Assembly: GCF_950295315.1 (NCBI RefSeq)
Contig: NC_080168.1
Coordinates: 62,147,838-62,211,837, forward strand
Direction: 5' to 3'
Source: Erinaceus europaeus
Taxonomy: Eukaryota; Chordata; Mammalia; Eulipotyphla; Erinaceidae
DNA: 64,000 nt
Both the position numbers and the translations under genes were made by a program. The notes under the pieces are model-generated. The model made no database searches, was not told where the DNA came from, and worked only from the letters and a program-made list of their open reading frames with translations. Of this stretch, positions 32,109-42,336 are shown piece by piece. Every line of letters starts with the position of its first letter. Within the stretch, counting starts at the first letter, position 1.

Positions 32109-32547
32109 ACACTTGGAAATTGCTTTCCGGCTCCGAGAGTTCCAGAGTGTATCTCCTGTGAAGTTAGTGCAGCATGAGTTCCTGATCCCTCTCCCACGCA
32201 GCAGCCTAGATTGGCTCCAGTTGAGTTCTCTCCAACCCAGAGAACACTAGCTCAGGAAGAAGCACTCTCAGGCTATCCCAGCAGGTGTCTATCTTTCTCT
32301 CCCCCTCTCTGTCTTCCCCTCCTCTTTCCTTTTCTCTCTGTCCCATCTAACAATGACAACATCAATAACAACAATAACTACAATAACAATGAAAAACAAG
32401 GGTAACAAAAGGGAAAATAAATAAATATAAAAAATAATTTTAAAAAGCTCATTAAGCACATCTAGGTGTGCTGTTTTATCAAAGAGGAAGAGTCGTCTGA
32501 CAGTGAGTGGGAAGAAGTAGTCTACTCCTCTCCTGTACAAAATTCTT

Positions 32548-32815
32548 TTTTGCGCTGGGTGTTAGTGCAGGTCCCCACTCGAGGACCAGGGTTTGAATTT
32601 CGGTTCCCCACCTACAGCAGGGACCTTCATGGGCAATGAAACAGGTCTGCAGGTGTTTCTCTGCCTATCTCCCTCTTTATCTCCCCCTCTCCTCTTAATT
32701 TCTCTCTGTCCTAGTAGACAAAATGGGGGGGGGGATGCCTACAGGGAGCAGTGGATTCACAGCACAGGCACCAAGCTCCAAAGATAACCCTGGTCCTGGT
32801 AGGAATAAAAAAACT
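32548..32815 (+). repeat. SINE, type 2, long form, diverged head
   Basis: 'gcgctgggtgttagtgcaggtcc' head shortened; long module 'gcctacagggagcagtggattcacagc' and a G11 run at 32724-32734. Confidence 0.78.
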
Positions 32816-32837
32816 TAAAATATATTTTATCTAATTT

Positions 32838-32960
32838 TAATGAGATACAGAGAGAGCAGAGCACTGCTCAGCTCTAGTTTATGGCGGTGCTGGGGAGTGA
32901 AACTGGAGACTCAGGCATGAGAGTCTTTTTGCAGAATTATGCTATCTACTCAGCCCTTCG
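32838..32960 (-). repeat. SINE, type 3
   Basis: 'agagcactgctcagctctagtttatggcggtgctggggagtgaaac...gcagaattatgctatctactcagcc'. Confidence 0.85.
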
Positions 32961-33077
32961 GTGCAAAATTCAAAGATAAAGCTAAATGTTACTAATGCAT
33001 ACTACTCAAGGAGGACAGAACCATTCTTTATGTTGGCTGTTGTTTTAAAATAGTGGGTTAAAAAAAGGATATATGTA

Positions 33078-33199
33078 TTTTTTTTTCTGGAGCACTGCTT
33101 GGCTTTGGTTTATGGTGGTATGAGGGACTGAACCTGGAACTTTGGAGCCTCAGGCATGAGAGTATCTTTGCATAACCATTATGCTATCTACCTCCACAC
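33078..33199 (-). repeat. SINE, type 3
   Basis: 'ggagcactgcttggctttggtttatggtggtatgagggactgaacctgg...cataaccattatgctatctacctcc'. Confidence 0.87.
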
Positions 33200-33200
33200 T

Positions 33201-33421
33201 TTATTATTATTGTATTCTTTATTTATTGGATAGAAACAGTCAGAAATTGAGAGGGGAGGGGGTGATAAAGGGGGAAAGAGAGAGAGAGACAGAGAGACGC
33301 CTGCAATACTGCTTTGCCACTCACAAAGATTCCCCCTGCAGGTGGGGACCAGGGGCTCGAACCCAGGTCCTTGTGAATTGTAACATGTGTGCTCAACCAG
33401 GTGCACCACCATTTGCCCTTC
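33201..33421 (-). repeat. SINE, type 1
   Basis: 'tattctttatttattggatagaaacagtcagaaattgag...gtgcaccaccatttgccctt'. Confidence 0.9.
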
Positions 33422-34332
33422 ACAATTCTTCATAAATGACTATCACAAAGAAAATTTCTAATCATCATTATCTTTAGAAAAATGTCAAGTTTTTTTCCTC
33501 TCTCTCTCTGTTCATTTTGAAGTTTTGGTTTCTACTGATGTGTATTTTTGAGTGGAGGGGAAAGAAGCTTACAAATTTGATCTGAAATGTAAAAACTGGA
33601 AGAAAAAAAGTGGGAGGAAGAGAACATGCAAAATTATTCTCATTGTAAGTGTCATCAGTCTTGTTTATATTCATGCACATGTGAGTTGCTGAATCTCCTT
33701 TGATCAACCCAATTAAACATTAAATAATTGTAGCCAATTATGCAAATATCAGCAACCATATAAATTTGTTGATCTTTTTTGAACAGATTAGCCTCACGTT
33801 CCTAATGGTAGACTATCTTGCGTCTTCCATGATCAATTAGTGTCGCGATCACTAAGTCTTTAAGAATGGATAATCGCCTAGTTATAATGTATCACTTGTA
33901 CTGTATTAATCCCCAGCAATTAAACAAGGAGACACGGGGTGGGGGGGAAGATGTGCAGATGTTCCTTTTAAATCAATTTAACAAGTTAGTATTAAGGTCA
34001 GTTTTCTATCTTATTACTTAAGTGAGAAAAGCAGATTATATTATCTGTTCTAGGGGACCTCTAGTATTTTTGGTTAAAAAAAAGTGTATCCTTTCTTAAA
34101 TAAAAAATAAATGAAAAAAAAAGTATATCTTTAGGTTCCCTAAATCTAAGAGAAAATACTTAAAATACCTTTCAGGTTTTTATAACAGAAATTATAGACA
34201 GATCATAGCAAGACATAGTGTTCTTGAACCAGCAAGACCTAGGTTCCAGTTCAGCCCTTACCACACTGAGGGACACTATAGCTGTGGTGTCTTTCTTATT
34301 GTCTTTCTACTGCTGTCTTTCTTTTTTGTTTT
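33422..34332. other. Unassigned sequence
   Basis: AT-rich, no named repeat or exon; a G-rich patch 'gggtgggggggaag' near 33936. Confidence 0.5.
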
Positions 34333-34512
34333 TTAACATTGTTTTATTACCTTTATTTATAGAATAAAAATAGTTATAAATTGAGAGGAAGGGGGAGATA
34401 GGGAGAGAGACAGAGTCAACCTACAGCCCTACTTCACCACTTGCAAAGCTACCCCCTTCAGGTGGGGGTGGGGGCTGGAACACTGTAACATGTGCGCCAC
34501 CACCCGGCCCCT
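34333..34512 (-). repeat. SINE, type 1
   Basis: 'ttttattacctttatttatagaataaaaatag...gcgccaccacccggcccct'. Confidence 0.87.
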
Positions 34513-34590
34513 ATTTCTGTCTCTTTCTAGTTTAAAAAAGTCAGCCCGGAGCAGTGAAGCCCCACTGACTCCCCAAAAAATGCGTTCTCT

Positions 34591-34912
34591 GGGGGCCGGG
34601 CGGTAGCACAGCGGGTTAAATGCAAAAAGTGCAAGGACTGGCGGACAGGCCTAGGGATCCAAGTTCAGGCCCCCAGCTCCCCACCTGCAGGAGGGTGGCT
34701 TCACAAGCGGTGAAGCAGGTCTGTAGGTGTCTATATCTTTCTCTCCCCCTCTCTGTCTCCCCCCTCCTCTCTCGATTTCTCTCTGTCCTATCCAATAACA
34801 ACAATAATAACAACAACGATAAAGAACAAGGGCAACAAAATGGGAAAAAAGGTCTCCAGGAGCAGTGGAGCCCCAGCAATAACCCTGGAGGCAAAAACAA
34901 AACAAAAAAAAA
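34591..34912 (+). repeat. SINE, type 2, long form
   Basis: 'gggggccgggcggtagcacagcggg' head; both 3' modules in order ('caagggcaacaaaatggg' then 'tctccaggagcagtgg...ataaccctggaggc'). Confidence 0.92.
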
Positions 34913-35279
34913 GTGTTCATAAGTTTTATGGGCGTGTCTCTCTCTATTAAATACAACCTATCAAATTTATCTCTGGCAAACAAGTGATTTCCATTTCTCA
35001 TTGGGATGTGAGTACCACGATGATGCAGAACTTGATAGGCTAAAGTTACCTGCAAGTCTTTTCTTAGAATAGTGTGCTAAAAACGAGGTTATGGCAAAAG
35101 TTGAGTTTTAGGACAGCACCTGCTGAGGGCAGAGCACTAAACAGCTAAGGCCTGAAGAGAGCAGATTCATCCATCCTCCAGCATCCTCATCACCAAGGAA
35201 AAGCCCCCTTAAAGGTATTTACTGAATATTTTACAATTTCTCTTTATTTTGTACTTCTGGGACTTTCATTTTACTGTTA

Positions 35280-35470
35280 TAAAGAGAAGAGGAGGAGAAA
35301 GAGGAAGCAGCAGTGGAAGAAGAATGGTAAGAAGTAGTAGTAGTAGTGTAGGAGGAAGAGATGATGAAGAAAGAGAAAAACAAGGGAGGGAGAAAGGAAG
35401 GGAAGGAGGAGTACAGGGAGGGAGGAAAAGAAGAGAGAAAGAGAAAATGAGGAGGAATGAAAAAAAAAGA
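35280..35470 (+). repeat. GA-rich low-complexity tract
   Basis: About 190 bp almost entirely purine on the plus strand (gagga/agaag/gtagta mixtures). Confidence 0.85.
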
Positions 35471-35472
35471 AT

Positions 35473-35622
35473 GGGGGCCGAGTGGTGGCACACTTGTTTG
35501 AGCACACGTTACAATGCACAAGGGTTCAAGCCCCTGGTCCCCACCTGCAGGGGGAAAGCTTCAGGAGTGGTGAGGCAGGGCCACAGGTGTCTCTCTGTCT
35601 CTCTCCCTCTTTTAAAATCTTG
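35473..35622 (+). repeat. SINE, type 1, 3' truncated
   Basis: 'gggggccgagtggtggcacacttg' head; ends in 'ctgtctctctccctctttt'. Confidence 0.85.
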
Positions 35623-36085
35623 CAGCCAAAAGTATTGGGGAGAAAAACAATCAAAGCTGATTTCCTATGTGCTGCTAAATGCATACAGCACTTACCTAGG
35701 TATATGCATTTTACACGAACTATAGGAACTGTGGGGAATTTTCCCAGTGCATCATACTTTTAGAAGACTTTTTCTTCTTGCACTGACAAAAGAATGAAGT
35801 ATGGTCAGCAAGACAAAACCTTACCAGGAGTGAAGAAAACCAAAATATATTGTGTAGGAGTTTATCTTCCAAGGGTAAAAGGTTTTTTTTTTTCTCTTTT
35901 CCAAGAATTGAATTTCCCCCAGCTAAAACAGCATACCAGTTTAACTCCTAGCTTCTAAATAGGAAAATACCATCACATTTAAGCTTCCTTTACACCAACC
36001 AACCCCATGCTTACCCAATCCCCATTCAGTAGGAAAGAAGATCAGCAAAACCAGAGTAAAAAACAAAAACAAAACAAAACAAAAA
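35623..36085. other. Unassigned sequence
   Basis: No recognised repeat or exon. Confidence 0.5.
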
Positions 36086-36088
36086 AAC

Positions 36089-36356
36089 CTGGGGTGTCTG
36101 GCAGTGTCACACTGGTTTAAGCACACATAATAGGAAGTGCAAAGACCCCACTCAAGGATCCTGGTTCATGTCCCCATCTCCCCACCTGCAGGGGGTCACT
36201 TCACAAGCAGTGAAGCAGGTCTTCAGATGTCTACTTTTCTCTCCCCCTCTCTCAATTTCTCTCTATCCTATCCAATAAAATGGAAAAAATGGCCACCAGG
36301 ATAATTGGGTTTGTAGTGCAGGCACCTGTAGGCAAAAAAAAAAAAAAAAAAAAACC
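36089..36356 (+). repeat. SINE, type 2, long form
   Basis: 'ggggtgtctggcagtgtcacactgg' head; ends with 'gtttgtagtgcaggcacctgtagg' and an A20 run. Confidence 0.85.
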
Positions 36357-36360
36357 TTCC

Positions 36361-36545
36361 AGGGCCAGGCAGTGGCGTACCTGATTAAGCGCTCACATTA
36401 CAGTGCACAAGGACCTGGGTTCAAGCCCCTGGTTCCCACCTGCAATCCTGCTTCACCCATGAGTGATGAAGCAGGACTGCTGGTGTCTTTCTGTCTCCCC
36501 TTTCAATTTCTGTCTCTTTCCACTAATAAAATAAAGATAAAAAAA
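36361..36545 (+). repeat. SINE, type 1
   Basis: 'gggccaggcagtggcgtacctgattaagc'; body missing the 'gggaaagcttcac' segment. Confidence 0.85.
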
Positions 36546-37140
36546 TTGGCAGTGGGCGTGGCACACCTGGTTGAGTACGTTACAATTCTCAAGGACCATC
36601 GTGTAAGCCCCTGCAGTGAAGCAGGTCTGCAGGTGTCTTCATTTCTTTCTCCCTCTCTATCTCCCTGTCCTCTCTCATTTTCTCTCTGTCCTATCTAATA
36701 AAAGAAAAAAAAGGAACAAAAGACACCAGGATCTATAGATTTATTTTTATTTATTTATTTTTTCACCTCCAGGGTTATTGTTGGGGCTTGGTGCCTGTGC
36801 TATGAATCCACTGCTCCTGGAGACCATTTTCCCCATTTTGTTGCCCTTGTTGTTATTATTATTGCTGTTGTTGTCATTGCTGTTCCTGGATAGGACAGAG
36901 AGAAACCGAGAGAGGAGGAGACAAAAGACATCTGCAGACCTGCTTCACTGCTTGTGAAGTGACCCTCCTCCCCCCCGGCAGGTGGGGAGCCAGGTATTCG
37001 AGCCAGGATCCTCACAGTGGTCCTTGCACTTTACTCCATGTGCACTTAACCCACTGCACCACTGTCTGACTCCTGGGAGTGGTGGATTTATAGTGTTGGT
37101 ACTGAGCCCCAGCAATAACCCTGGTGGTAATTAAAAAAAA
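36546..37140 (+). repeat. SINE split by an inverted SINE
   Basis: 'ggcagtgggcgtggcacacctgg' to about 36730 ('gacaccaggatctatagattta'), resuming at about 37075 with 'gtggtggatttatagtgttggtactgagccccagcaataaccctgg'. The inserted minus-strand type 2 SINE occupies about 36741-37074. Confidence 0.75.
36741..37074 (-). repeat. SINE, type 2, long form, nested
   Basis: 'tcacctccagggttattgttggggcttgg...cactgcaccactgtctgactcctgg'. Confidence 0.88.
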
Positions 37141-37153
37141 AACAACCTGCAGT

Positions 37154-37364
37154 GTATTTCTTTGCTTCCTACAAATAATAACAATACATACTAAAACTGA
37201 AATATGATGGTGCATTTTGAATTTAACATTTAATAGATTAGTTTAATCCACTTAGATTAGTATTTCTTTGCTTCCTACAAATAATAATAATAAATACTAA
37301 AACTGAAATATGATGGTGCATTTTGAATTTAACATTTAATAGATGAGTTTAATCCACTTGGTGG
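37154..37364. repeat. 106-bp tandem duplication
   Basis: 37154-37259 and 37260-37364 both read 'gtatttctttgcttcctac...aaactgaaatatgatggtgc...tttaatccactt' with only a few differences. It lies about 0.9 kb beyond the BCAT1 stop codon, possibly inside the 3'UTR. Confidence 0.92.
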
Positions 37365-38280
37365 GTGTGGTATCCTGACCTCTCTAGAGCTCTAACTTCA
37401 GCTCTTCAGACAGGTTTCAAATCTGAGCTAAAGCCTCCAATAGACTATGTCTCCAAGTATTTCCAGTGTCTTAGCAGCCTGGGGGAAATAAAAGCAATAT
37501 GAGGTAGTAAACACACAACAAAAGAATCCATTACACATTCTATTAAAGAAGTTTCCTCACACAGAAACACAAAGATCAATTCTATAGACACCAAAGCTTC
37601 ACTTGCTAGCTATTAACTGAGTAGCTACTATGTGCTAGGGAGTCAGGGAGACATGGGCTTCTGTGAGGCCCAGGGACCCAGTGAACCTGAAAATGTTTTA
37701 CAGTGAGCGTGGACAGGTCTCTCCCTGACAAGCAGAGGGAGCCTGGAGCAGACAGTGATCTCAGGAGGAAGAGAGAGATTTACCTTAAGAACGACATCAA
37801 CAACCCACAGTGATGGAGGAATCCCAGTGTTTTTTTTTTCCATGAAGTCAAAACAACAACAACATCTTAATGATGAGGGTTATGTCTCACGACATGTCAC
37901 CTCTGAGGAATTTATTCAACACCACTTGCAAAGCACAGAAATGCTGATTGGGTTGAGGAGTTGAATGTGACTTCTGGCTCAAGGATAAGCAAACACCTTG
38001 TGTCTGGAGTGAAGACTGTGAGAGGCACTAGATTACTGAGGTGAATTCTATGCTCTATGGCTTGTGCATAATCATCTTGCTAAGAGAAGGGAAGGAAAAA
38101 TGTCTACAACCAAGTGTTCACAATCACACTGTTGGATGAGTTCAGTTCATTGTCTCTGACCTGAGGAGATAATCACCCTGGGAACTCATCAAGGATACAG
38201 GCAACTGCAAACATGGCACCAAAGAAATCTACCATAACTCTTGTCCCAGCAGCATACTGAAGCTCTCCAGTGCTTTCCAT
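37365..38280 (-). other. BCAT1: Probable BCAT1 3'UTR, repeat-free part
   Basis: Directly downstream (minus strand) of the BCAT1 stop at 38281 and free of recognisable repeats. The human BCAT1 mRNA, as I recall, has a 3'UTR of several kilobases, so at least this segment is likely transcribed. I could not place the cleavage site. Confidence 0.5.
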
Positions 38281-38322
38281 TCAGGAAACTATGATTGTCC
38301 AATCACTCTCTTCTCTCCCATA
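38281..38322 (-). CDS. BCAT1: BCAT1 terminal exon, coding part
   Basis: Encodes the last 13 residues, YGREESDWTIIVS, and a TGA stop. This is the C-terminus of cytosolic branched-chain aminotransferase; human BCAT1, from memory, ends ...YGREESDWTIVLS. The acceptor is a long pyrimidine tract followed by cag (38325-38323), and the phase (0) matches the donor at 47280. BCAT1 transfers the amino group of Leu, Ile or Val to 2-oxoglutarate using PLP in the cytosol; this tail packs in the C-terminal domain of the dimer. It distinguishes BCAT1 from mitochondrial BCAT2, whose C-terminus differs. The intron between this and the previous exon is about 9 kb and holds an ERV end, nested SINEs and long purine microsatellites. 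Confidence 0.95.
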   Translation of the reverse strand, partial: YGREESDWTIIVS

Positions 38323-38458
38323 CTGCGGTGGGAAAAAAAAAAAAAGACGGGTTTCAGTATAGATACTCAACAGTGAAAAATTTACAAATAAATAAGGGTA
38401 CATTTGTGTTGTCCCAAAAGTTTCACTTAGGTTTTGAACATTAGAAGTATAGCACTTT

Positions 38459-38662
38459 GGGGTCAGGTGGTGATGCATCTGCTACAGTGTGCAAGGACCC
38501 AGGTTTGAGCCCCCAGTCCCCACCTGCAAAAGGAAAGCTTTGCAAGTGGTGAAGCAGTGTTGCAGGTGTCTCTCTCCCTCTGTATCCCCCCCACCCCTCT
38601 TAATTTCTTCTGGTTGTCTCTATCCAATGAATAAATAAAGATAATTTTAAAAATGTAAAGTA
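38459..38662 (+). repeat. SINE, type 1
   Basis: 'ggggtcaggtggtgatgcatctgc' head (slightly deleted), 'ccaatgaataaataaagataat' tail. About 135 bases upstream (transcript sense) of the BCAT1 terminal exon. Confidence 0.9.
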
Positions 38663-38689
38663 TAAGTCACTTTAAAAGTAGTAGAGAGG

Positions 38690-38990
38690 AGGGGGCCAGG
38701 CAGTAGTGCAGCAGGTTAAGCACACATGGCGTGAAGCACAAGGACCGTAAGGATCCCAGTTTGGCCCCAGCTCCCCACCTGCAGGGGGGTTGCTTCACAA
38801 GCGGTGAAGCAGGTGTCTATCTTTCTCTCCCACCTCTCTGTCTTCCCCTCCTCTCTTGATTTCTCTCTGTCCTATCCAACAACAACAACAATGGGCAACA
38901 AAAGGAAAAAAAATAGCTTCCAGAAGCAGTAGACTCCTATGGAGCCCCAGCGATAACCCTGGAGGCAAAACAATAATAATAATAATAACA
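38690..38990 (+). repeat. SINE, type 2, long form
   Basis: 'gggggccaggcagtagtgcagcaggttaagc', short (aac)n, then 'ggagccccagcgataaccctggaggc' and an (ataat)n tail. Confidence 0.9.
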
Positions 38991-39049
38991 GAAAGGGGAA
39001 AGAGAAACCAATTTTTTTTTTCAAATCAAGAAACAGCAAAACGGTCTCT

Positions 39050-40121
39050 TTTAAGGTTAAGAATGTAACTTTAAGGCTAAATTCTTACTAGGCAAAGTTA
39101 AATAAAAAAGGTTTTCAACGTAATTCTCATAAAGATAAAATTAACTTACATTTAAAGTCTGAGGTAAAAATTAGTTAACAATCAATATATTTTAACTAAG
39201 TTGGTCTAAACAAAACCTGTGCACACCTAAGGTGTGTCTCCATCTTAAGTGAGTGTAACAAAAGGTTAAATAGACTTGTTGATATGTAAAACTCTCGATT
39301 ACCTTCTGTATTAGAAATGGTAGGGAGTCCGGCTGTAGTGCAGCGGGTTAAGTGCAGGTGGCGCAAAGCACAAGGACCCGCATAAGGATCCCGGTTCAAA
39401 CCCCGGCTCTCCACCTGCAGGGGAGTTGCTTCACAGGCGGTGAAGCAGGTCTGCAGGTGTCTATCTTTCTCTCCTCCTCTCTGTCTTCCCCTCCTCTCTC
39501 CATTTCTCTCTGTCCTATCCAACAATGACAACAATGATAATAACTACAACAATAAAACAACAAGGGCAACAAAAGGGAATAAATAAATAAAATTAAAAAA
39601 AAAGAAATGGTAGATTACACAATGACTATGCTAATTATTCTCATGCCTGAGGTTTTCTTTCCTGTGCATACCTAGGATGTGTCTCCATCTTAAATGGGTG
39701 TAACAAAAGGTTAAAAAGACGTCGTTGATGTGTAAAAGTCTCAAATTCCTTCTCTATTAGTAACGTTAGCTTGCGCTATGATTATGCTAATGACAAGTTT
39801 TGTTTCATAGCACATAAATTGCAGCCAGCTGCCTTTGGGACTCTAGGCCATTCCCCACCCCCATGCAAATGCCTGTTGAGGCAAGTATGCCCCCCAGAGG
39901 CAAGAAATGGTTTTTTTTAAGCTGATAAAGTTTTTCCCACAGAGGCAAAAAAGTGGCCCCCTCAGGCCTTCCCTTGGCAGCACACTGGTTCTTGTTACTT
40001 GCTTACATGTTTCTCCATGTTTGTGCCAGTTTCTTTTTTAAAAATGCCTGTATGATATAGGTTTCTGTTCACCCCACACCCCTGATACTGTGGTCATTTA
40101 GTTAAAAAGAAAAGGGGGAAT
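39050..40121 (+). mobile_element. ERV internal 3' region
   Basis: Plus-strand relative of the internal region at 3009-5040 (shared 'atcaatatattttaacta', 'gtgtgtctccatcttaa', 'gatataggtttctgttcacccc'). Ends in the polypurine tract aaaaagaaaagggggaa directly before the LTR. It contains its own imperfect internal duplication (about 39217-39312 versus 39664-39765). No recognisable env or pol frame. The 5' part and 5' LTR are absent. Confidence 0.75.
39323..39602 (+). repeat. SINE, type 2, nested in the ERV, with target-site duplication
   Basis: agaaatggta at 39313-39322 and 39603-39612. Near-consensus copy with 'caagggcaacaaaagggaataaataaataaa' tail. Confidence 0.93.
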
Positions 40122-40446
40122 TGTTGTATGCTTTACATTAGTTTGGTCTAGCCCTCCCCCTGCCAGGAAAATTGGTTTAGTCCTGCTAGTTTCGCGGGCC
40201 CGCTTGTCCCCACCCCAAGGAACCCCGACAGAGTTCCAGAGTGACAGAGTTCGAAACTTCATGGCGCCGCCATGTGAGAAGGATGCAGGAGAGTTCTGTT
40301 TGGTGATTAGTTTGGTTTAGTTTATGAATCGTTGATCCTAAATAAAGAAATACAGCTTCCCGGCCCAGCCGTATGTCTCTGGTCGTCTCTGTTACCTGCC
40401 CGTGAAGCTAGCCCGGCCTGCTGAAGCCAGCTCGGTTAAAACAACA
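40122..40446 (+). mobile_element. ERV 3' LTR
   Basis: 325 bp from TGTTGTATGC to ...GGTTAAAACAACA, with perfect 6-bp inverted ends TGTTGT/ACAACA. U3 follows a polypurine tract; 'cctaaataaagaaatac' (about 40340) is the poly(A) signal. U3 includes a GC-rich stretch ('tttcgcgggcccgcttgtcc'). It lies in BCAT1 intron 10 in antisense orientation. Subfamily differs from the LTRs at 5838 and 31796. Confidence 0.85.
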
Positions 40447-40677
40447 GGAACCCAAGATGGGGTCACATTGAGTCAGCAGAGTGAGTGCTTGGAAACCAAG
40501 GGATGTGTGCAATTTTCACCATTTCCAATCAGAGTACAACTAAAGACCAGCTCATTGCCACACATGGGAGGCAAATAAGTTTCCATGACCCTTGTTAACA
40601 TGTTTCTTCCCTTCAAGGGAAGAGTTCTTGGTAACAGAGAAAGCCAGCCTGAGTGTCATGCAATAACATGACAACCA
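40447..40677. other. Unassigned intronic sequence
   Basis: No recognised feature. Confidence 0.5.
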
Positions 40678-40768
40678 GGGGCCAGGTGGGTGGCACACCT
40701 GGTTAAGTGCACATAACACAAAGTGCAAGGACCTGGTTTGATCCACTGGCTCCCCACCAAGTCACCCA
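40678..40768 (+). repeat. SINE, type 1/2 head fragment
   Basis: 'ggggccaggtgggtggcacacctggttaagtgc' to 'ggctccccaccaagtc'; 3' truncated. Confidence 0.8.
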
Positions 40769-41069
40769 GCCTGAAAACGAGCAGTCAGACCAAGGCTCTT
40801 GGCCATCTGTGTTTGCAAAGTTGTAGCCAGCAGTGAGAAACGGGACTTCATTCCTCTAGCTCATGATCTGCACTCAGTATAGACCCTGACCCGACCCCAT
40901 TCTGGCTTTTCTTCCCCTAAATTGACATTTCCCCTTTCTGGAACCTCAGTACCAACATGCTATTGCTAATGGCTCAGACCTGGTCTCTGGCTTCTCCTCT
41001 CTGATCCGGACAAGAGCTGGAACAGTATCTCACTTGGTAAAGGTCTAAATTGGGTCTTCTGAATCTACT

Positions 41070-41272
41070 TTCTTTCATATTTTTCCCCATTTTTGTTGCC
41101 CTTGTTGTTAATTATTGTTGGATAGGACAGAGAAATCTAGAGAGGAGGGGAAGACAGAGAGGGAGAGAGAAAGACAGACACCTGCAGACCTGTTTCACCA
41201 CATGTGAAGTGACCCCGGTCTGTGAGCTTTGCGCCATGTGCGCTTAACCTGCTGTGCTACCATCCACCCCCC
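41070..41272 (-). repeat. SINE, type 2, internally deleted
   Basis: 'tttttgttgcccttgttgttaattattgttggataggacag...ctgctgtgctaccatccacccc'; about 45 bp of the mid-body missing. Confidence 0.87.
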
Positions 41273-41462
41273 CTTTCTTTCATATTTTTTACTTACTTCT
41301 TATTGGATAGAGGTAGAAGAAATTGAGAGGGGAGGGGGAAATTGGGAGAGAGACCCCTGGAGGCCTACTTCACCTCTCATGAAGCTTCCTCCCCTACAGG
41401 TGGGGACCAGGAGCTTGAACCTGGGTCCTTGCTCTTAACCAGGTGTGCCACCACCTGGCCCT
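41273..41462 (-). repeat. SINE, type 1
   Basis: 'cttacttcttattggatagaggtagaag...gtgtgccaccacctggccc'. Second of three same-orientation SINEs back to back. Confidence 0.88.
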
Positions 41463-41463
41463 T

Positions 41464-41700
41464 CTTTCCTTTTTTTATTTTAATTTTTATTTTTTAATTA
41501 TCTGTATTTATTGGAAAGAGGTAGCCAGATATCAAGAAGAAAGGGGGTAATAGAGAGGGAGAGAGACAGAGACAGCAGCAGCTCTTCACATCTTCACCAC
41601 TCACCAAGCTTTTCCCCTGCAGGTGGGGACCGGCGACTCAAATCCGGGTCCTTGCGCACTGTAATGTGTACTCAGCTAGGTGTGCCACCACCCAACCCCT
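41464..41700 (-). repeat. SINE, type 1
   Basis: 'aattatctgtatttattggaaagaggtagccag...gtgtgccaccacccaacccct'. Third of the row. Confidence 0.88.
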
Positions 41701-41994
41701 CTTCCTTTCTTTTTTGAAAAATGACACTGCTGAAGACCTTCTTCCCACCTCTGCAAGTGTTGGCTTCCTGAGACTTAACTTAGCATGTCACACATTGACC
41801 TCCCCTTTTGCTGATTGTCAGTTTCTGCACTTGTAAAAATGCCTTAAACCTGTGGGTGTGGTTTTCACTGGTCTACCTATGAATGGTCAGCCTAGCAAAA
41901 AGCCTTCTAATTTTATGATACAGCAGCTGAGAAAATATACCCATGTGTCAACAGCATTACCGTAATCCAATAAGCTCCCTCTTAATAAAAGGAT

Positions 41995-42056
41995 GAAAGG
42001 AAGGAAGGAAGGAAAGAAGGAAGGGAGGGAAGGACGGAGGAAGGAAAAAAGAAAAG
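41995..42056 (+). repeat. (GGAA)n-rich tract
   Basis: Purine-rich imperfect repeat preceding a SINE. Confidence 0.85.
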
Positions 42057-42336
42057 AGGGGGCAGGCAGTGGTCCATCCAGTTAAGCGCTTAGTACTAAG
42101 TATAAAGACCCGCACAGTAGCCCCCGGCTCCTCACCTGCAGGGGTGTCTTTTCATTAGTGGTGAATCAAGTCTGCAGGTGTCTGTCTTTCTCTCTCCACC
42201 TCTCTATCTTCCCCTCCTCTCTCAGTTTCTCCCTGTCCTACCCAATAAAATGGAAAAAAAAAAAAAATGGCCACCAAGAGCAGTGGATTTGTAGTACTGG
42301 CTCCAAGCTCCAAAGATAACCCTGGATGCAAAAAAT
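42057..42336 (+). repeat. SINE, type 2, long form
   Basis: 'gggggcaggcagtggtccatccagttaagc' through 'ggccaccaagagcagtgg...ataaccctggatgc'. Confidence 0.87.

Larger units (their letters stand above)
31796..32283 (+). mobile_element. Solo LTR, class II ERV
   Basis: 488 bp from TGTTGGGTAG to ...CTATCCCAGCA. It is bounded by a perfect 6-bp target duplication GGTGTC (31790-31795 and 32284-32289), the size made by betaretrovirus-like integrases. U3 carries a tRNA-Gly 5' half (31929-31962) and a perfect 22-bp tandem repeat (31970-32013). 'gagtataaaaacagc' (TATA at about 32080) and 'ctgattaaagacac' (ATTAAA, about 32102) mark promoter and poly(A) signal. The last 90 bases resemble the U5 of the LTR at 5838-6226. 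No internal retroviral sequence remains. Confidence 0.92.
31658..32443 (+). repeat. SINE, type 2, split by a solo LTR
   Basis: Head side 31658-31795 and tail side 32284-32443. The SINE has its own 13-bp duplication aaagctcattaag at 31645-31657 and 32444-32456. This proves that the SINE landed first and the LTR later. Confidence 0.95.

Noticed and set aside
38281..38478. 65-codon open frame ending at the BCAT1 stop
   Set aside because: Only the last 13 codons follow the splice acceptor; the upstream codons are intron and SINE sequence.
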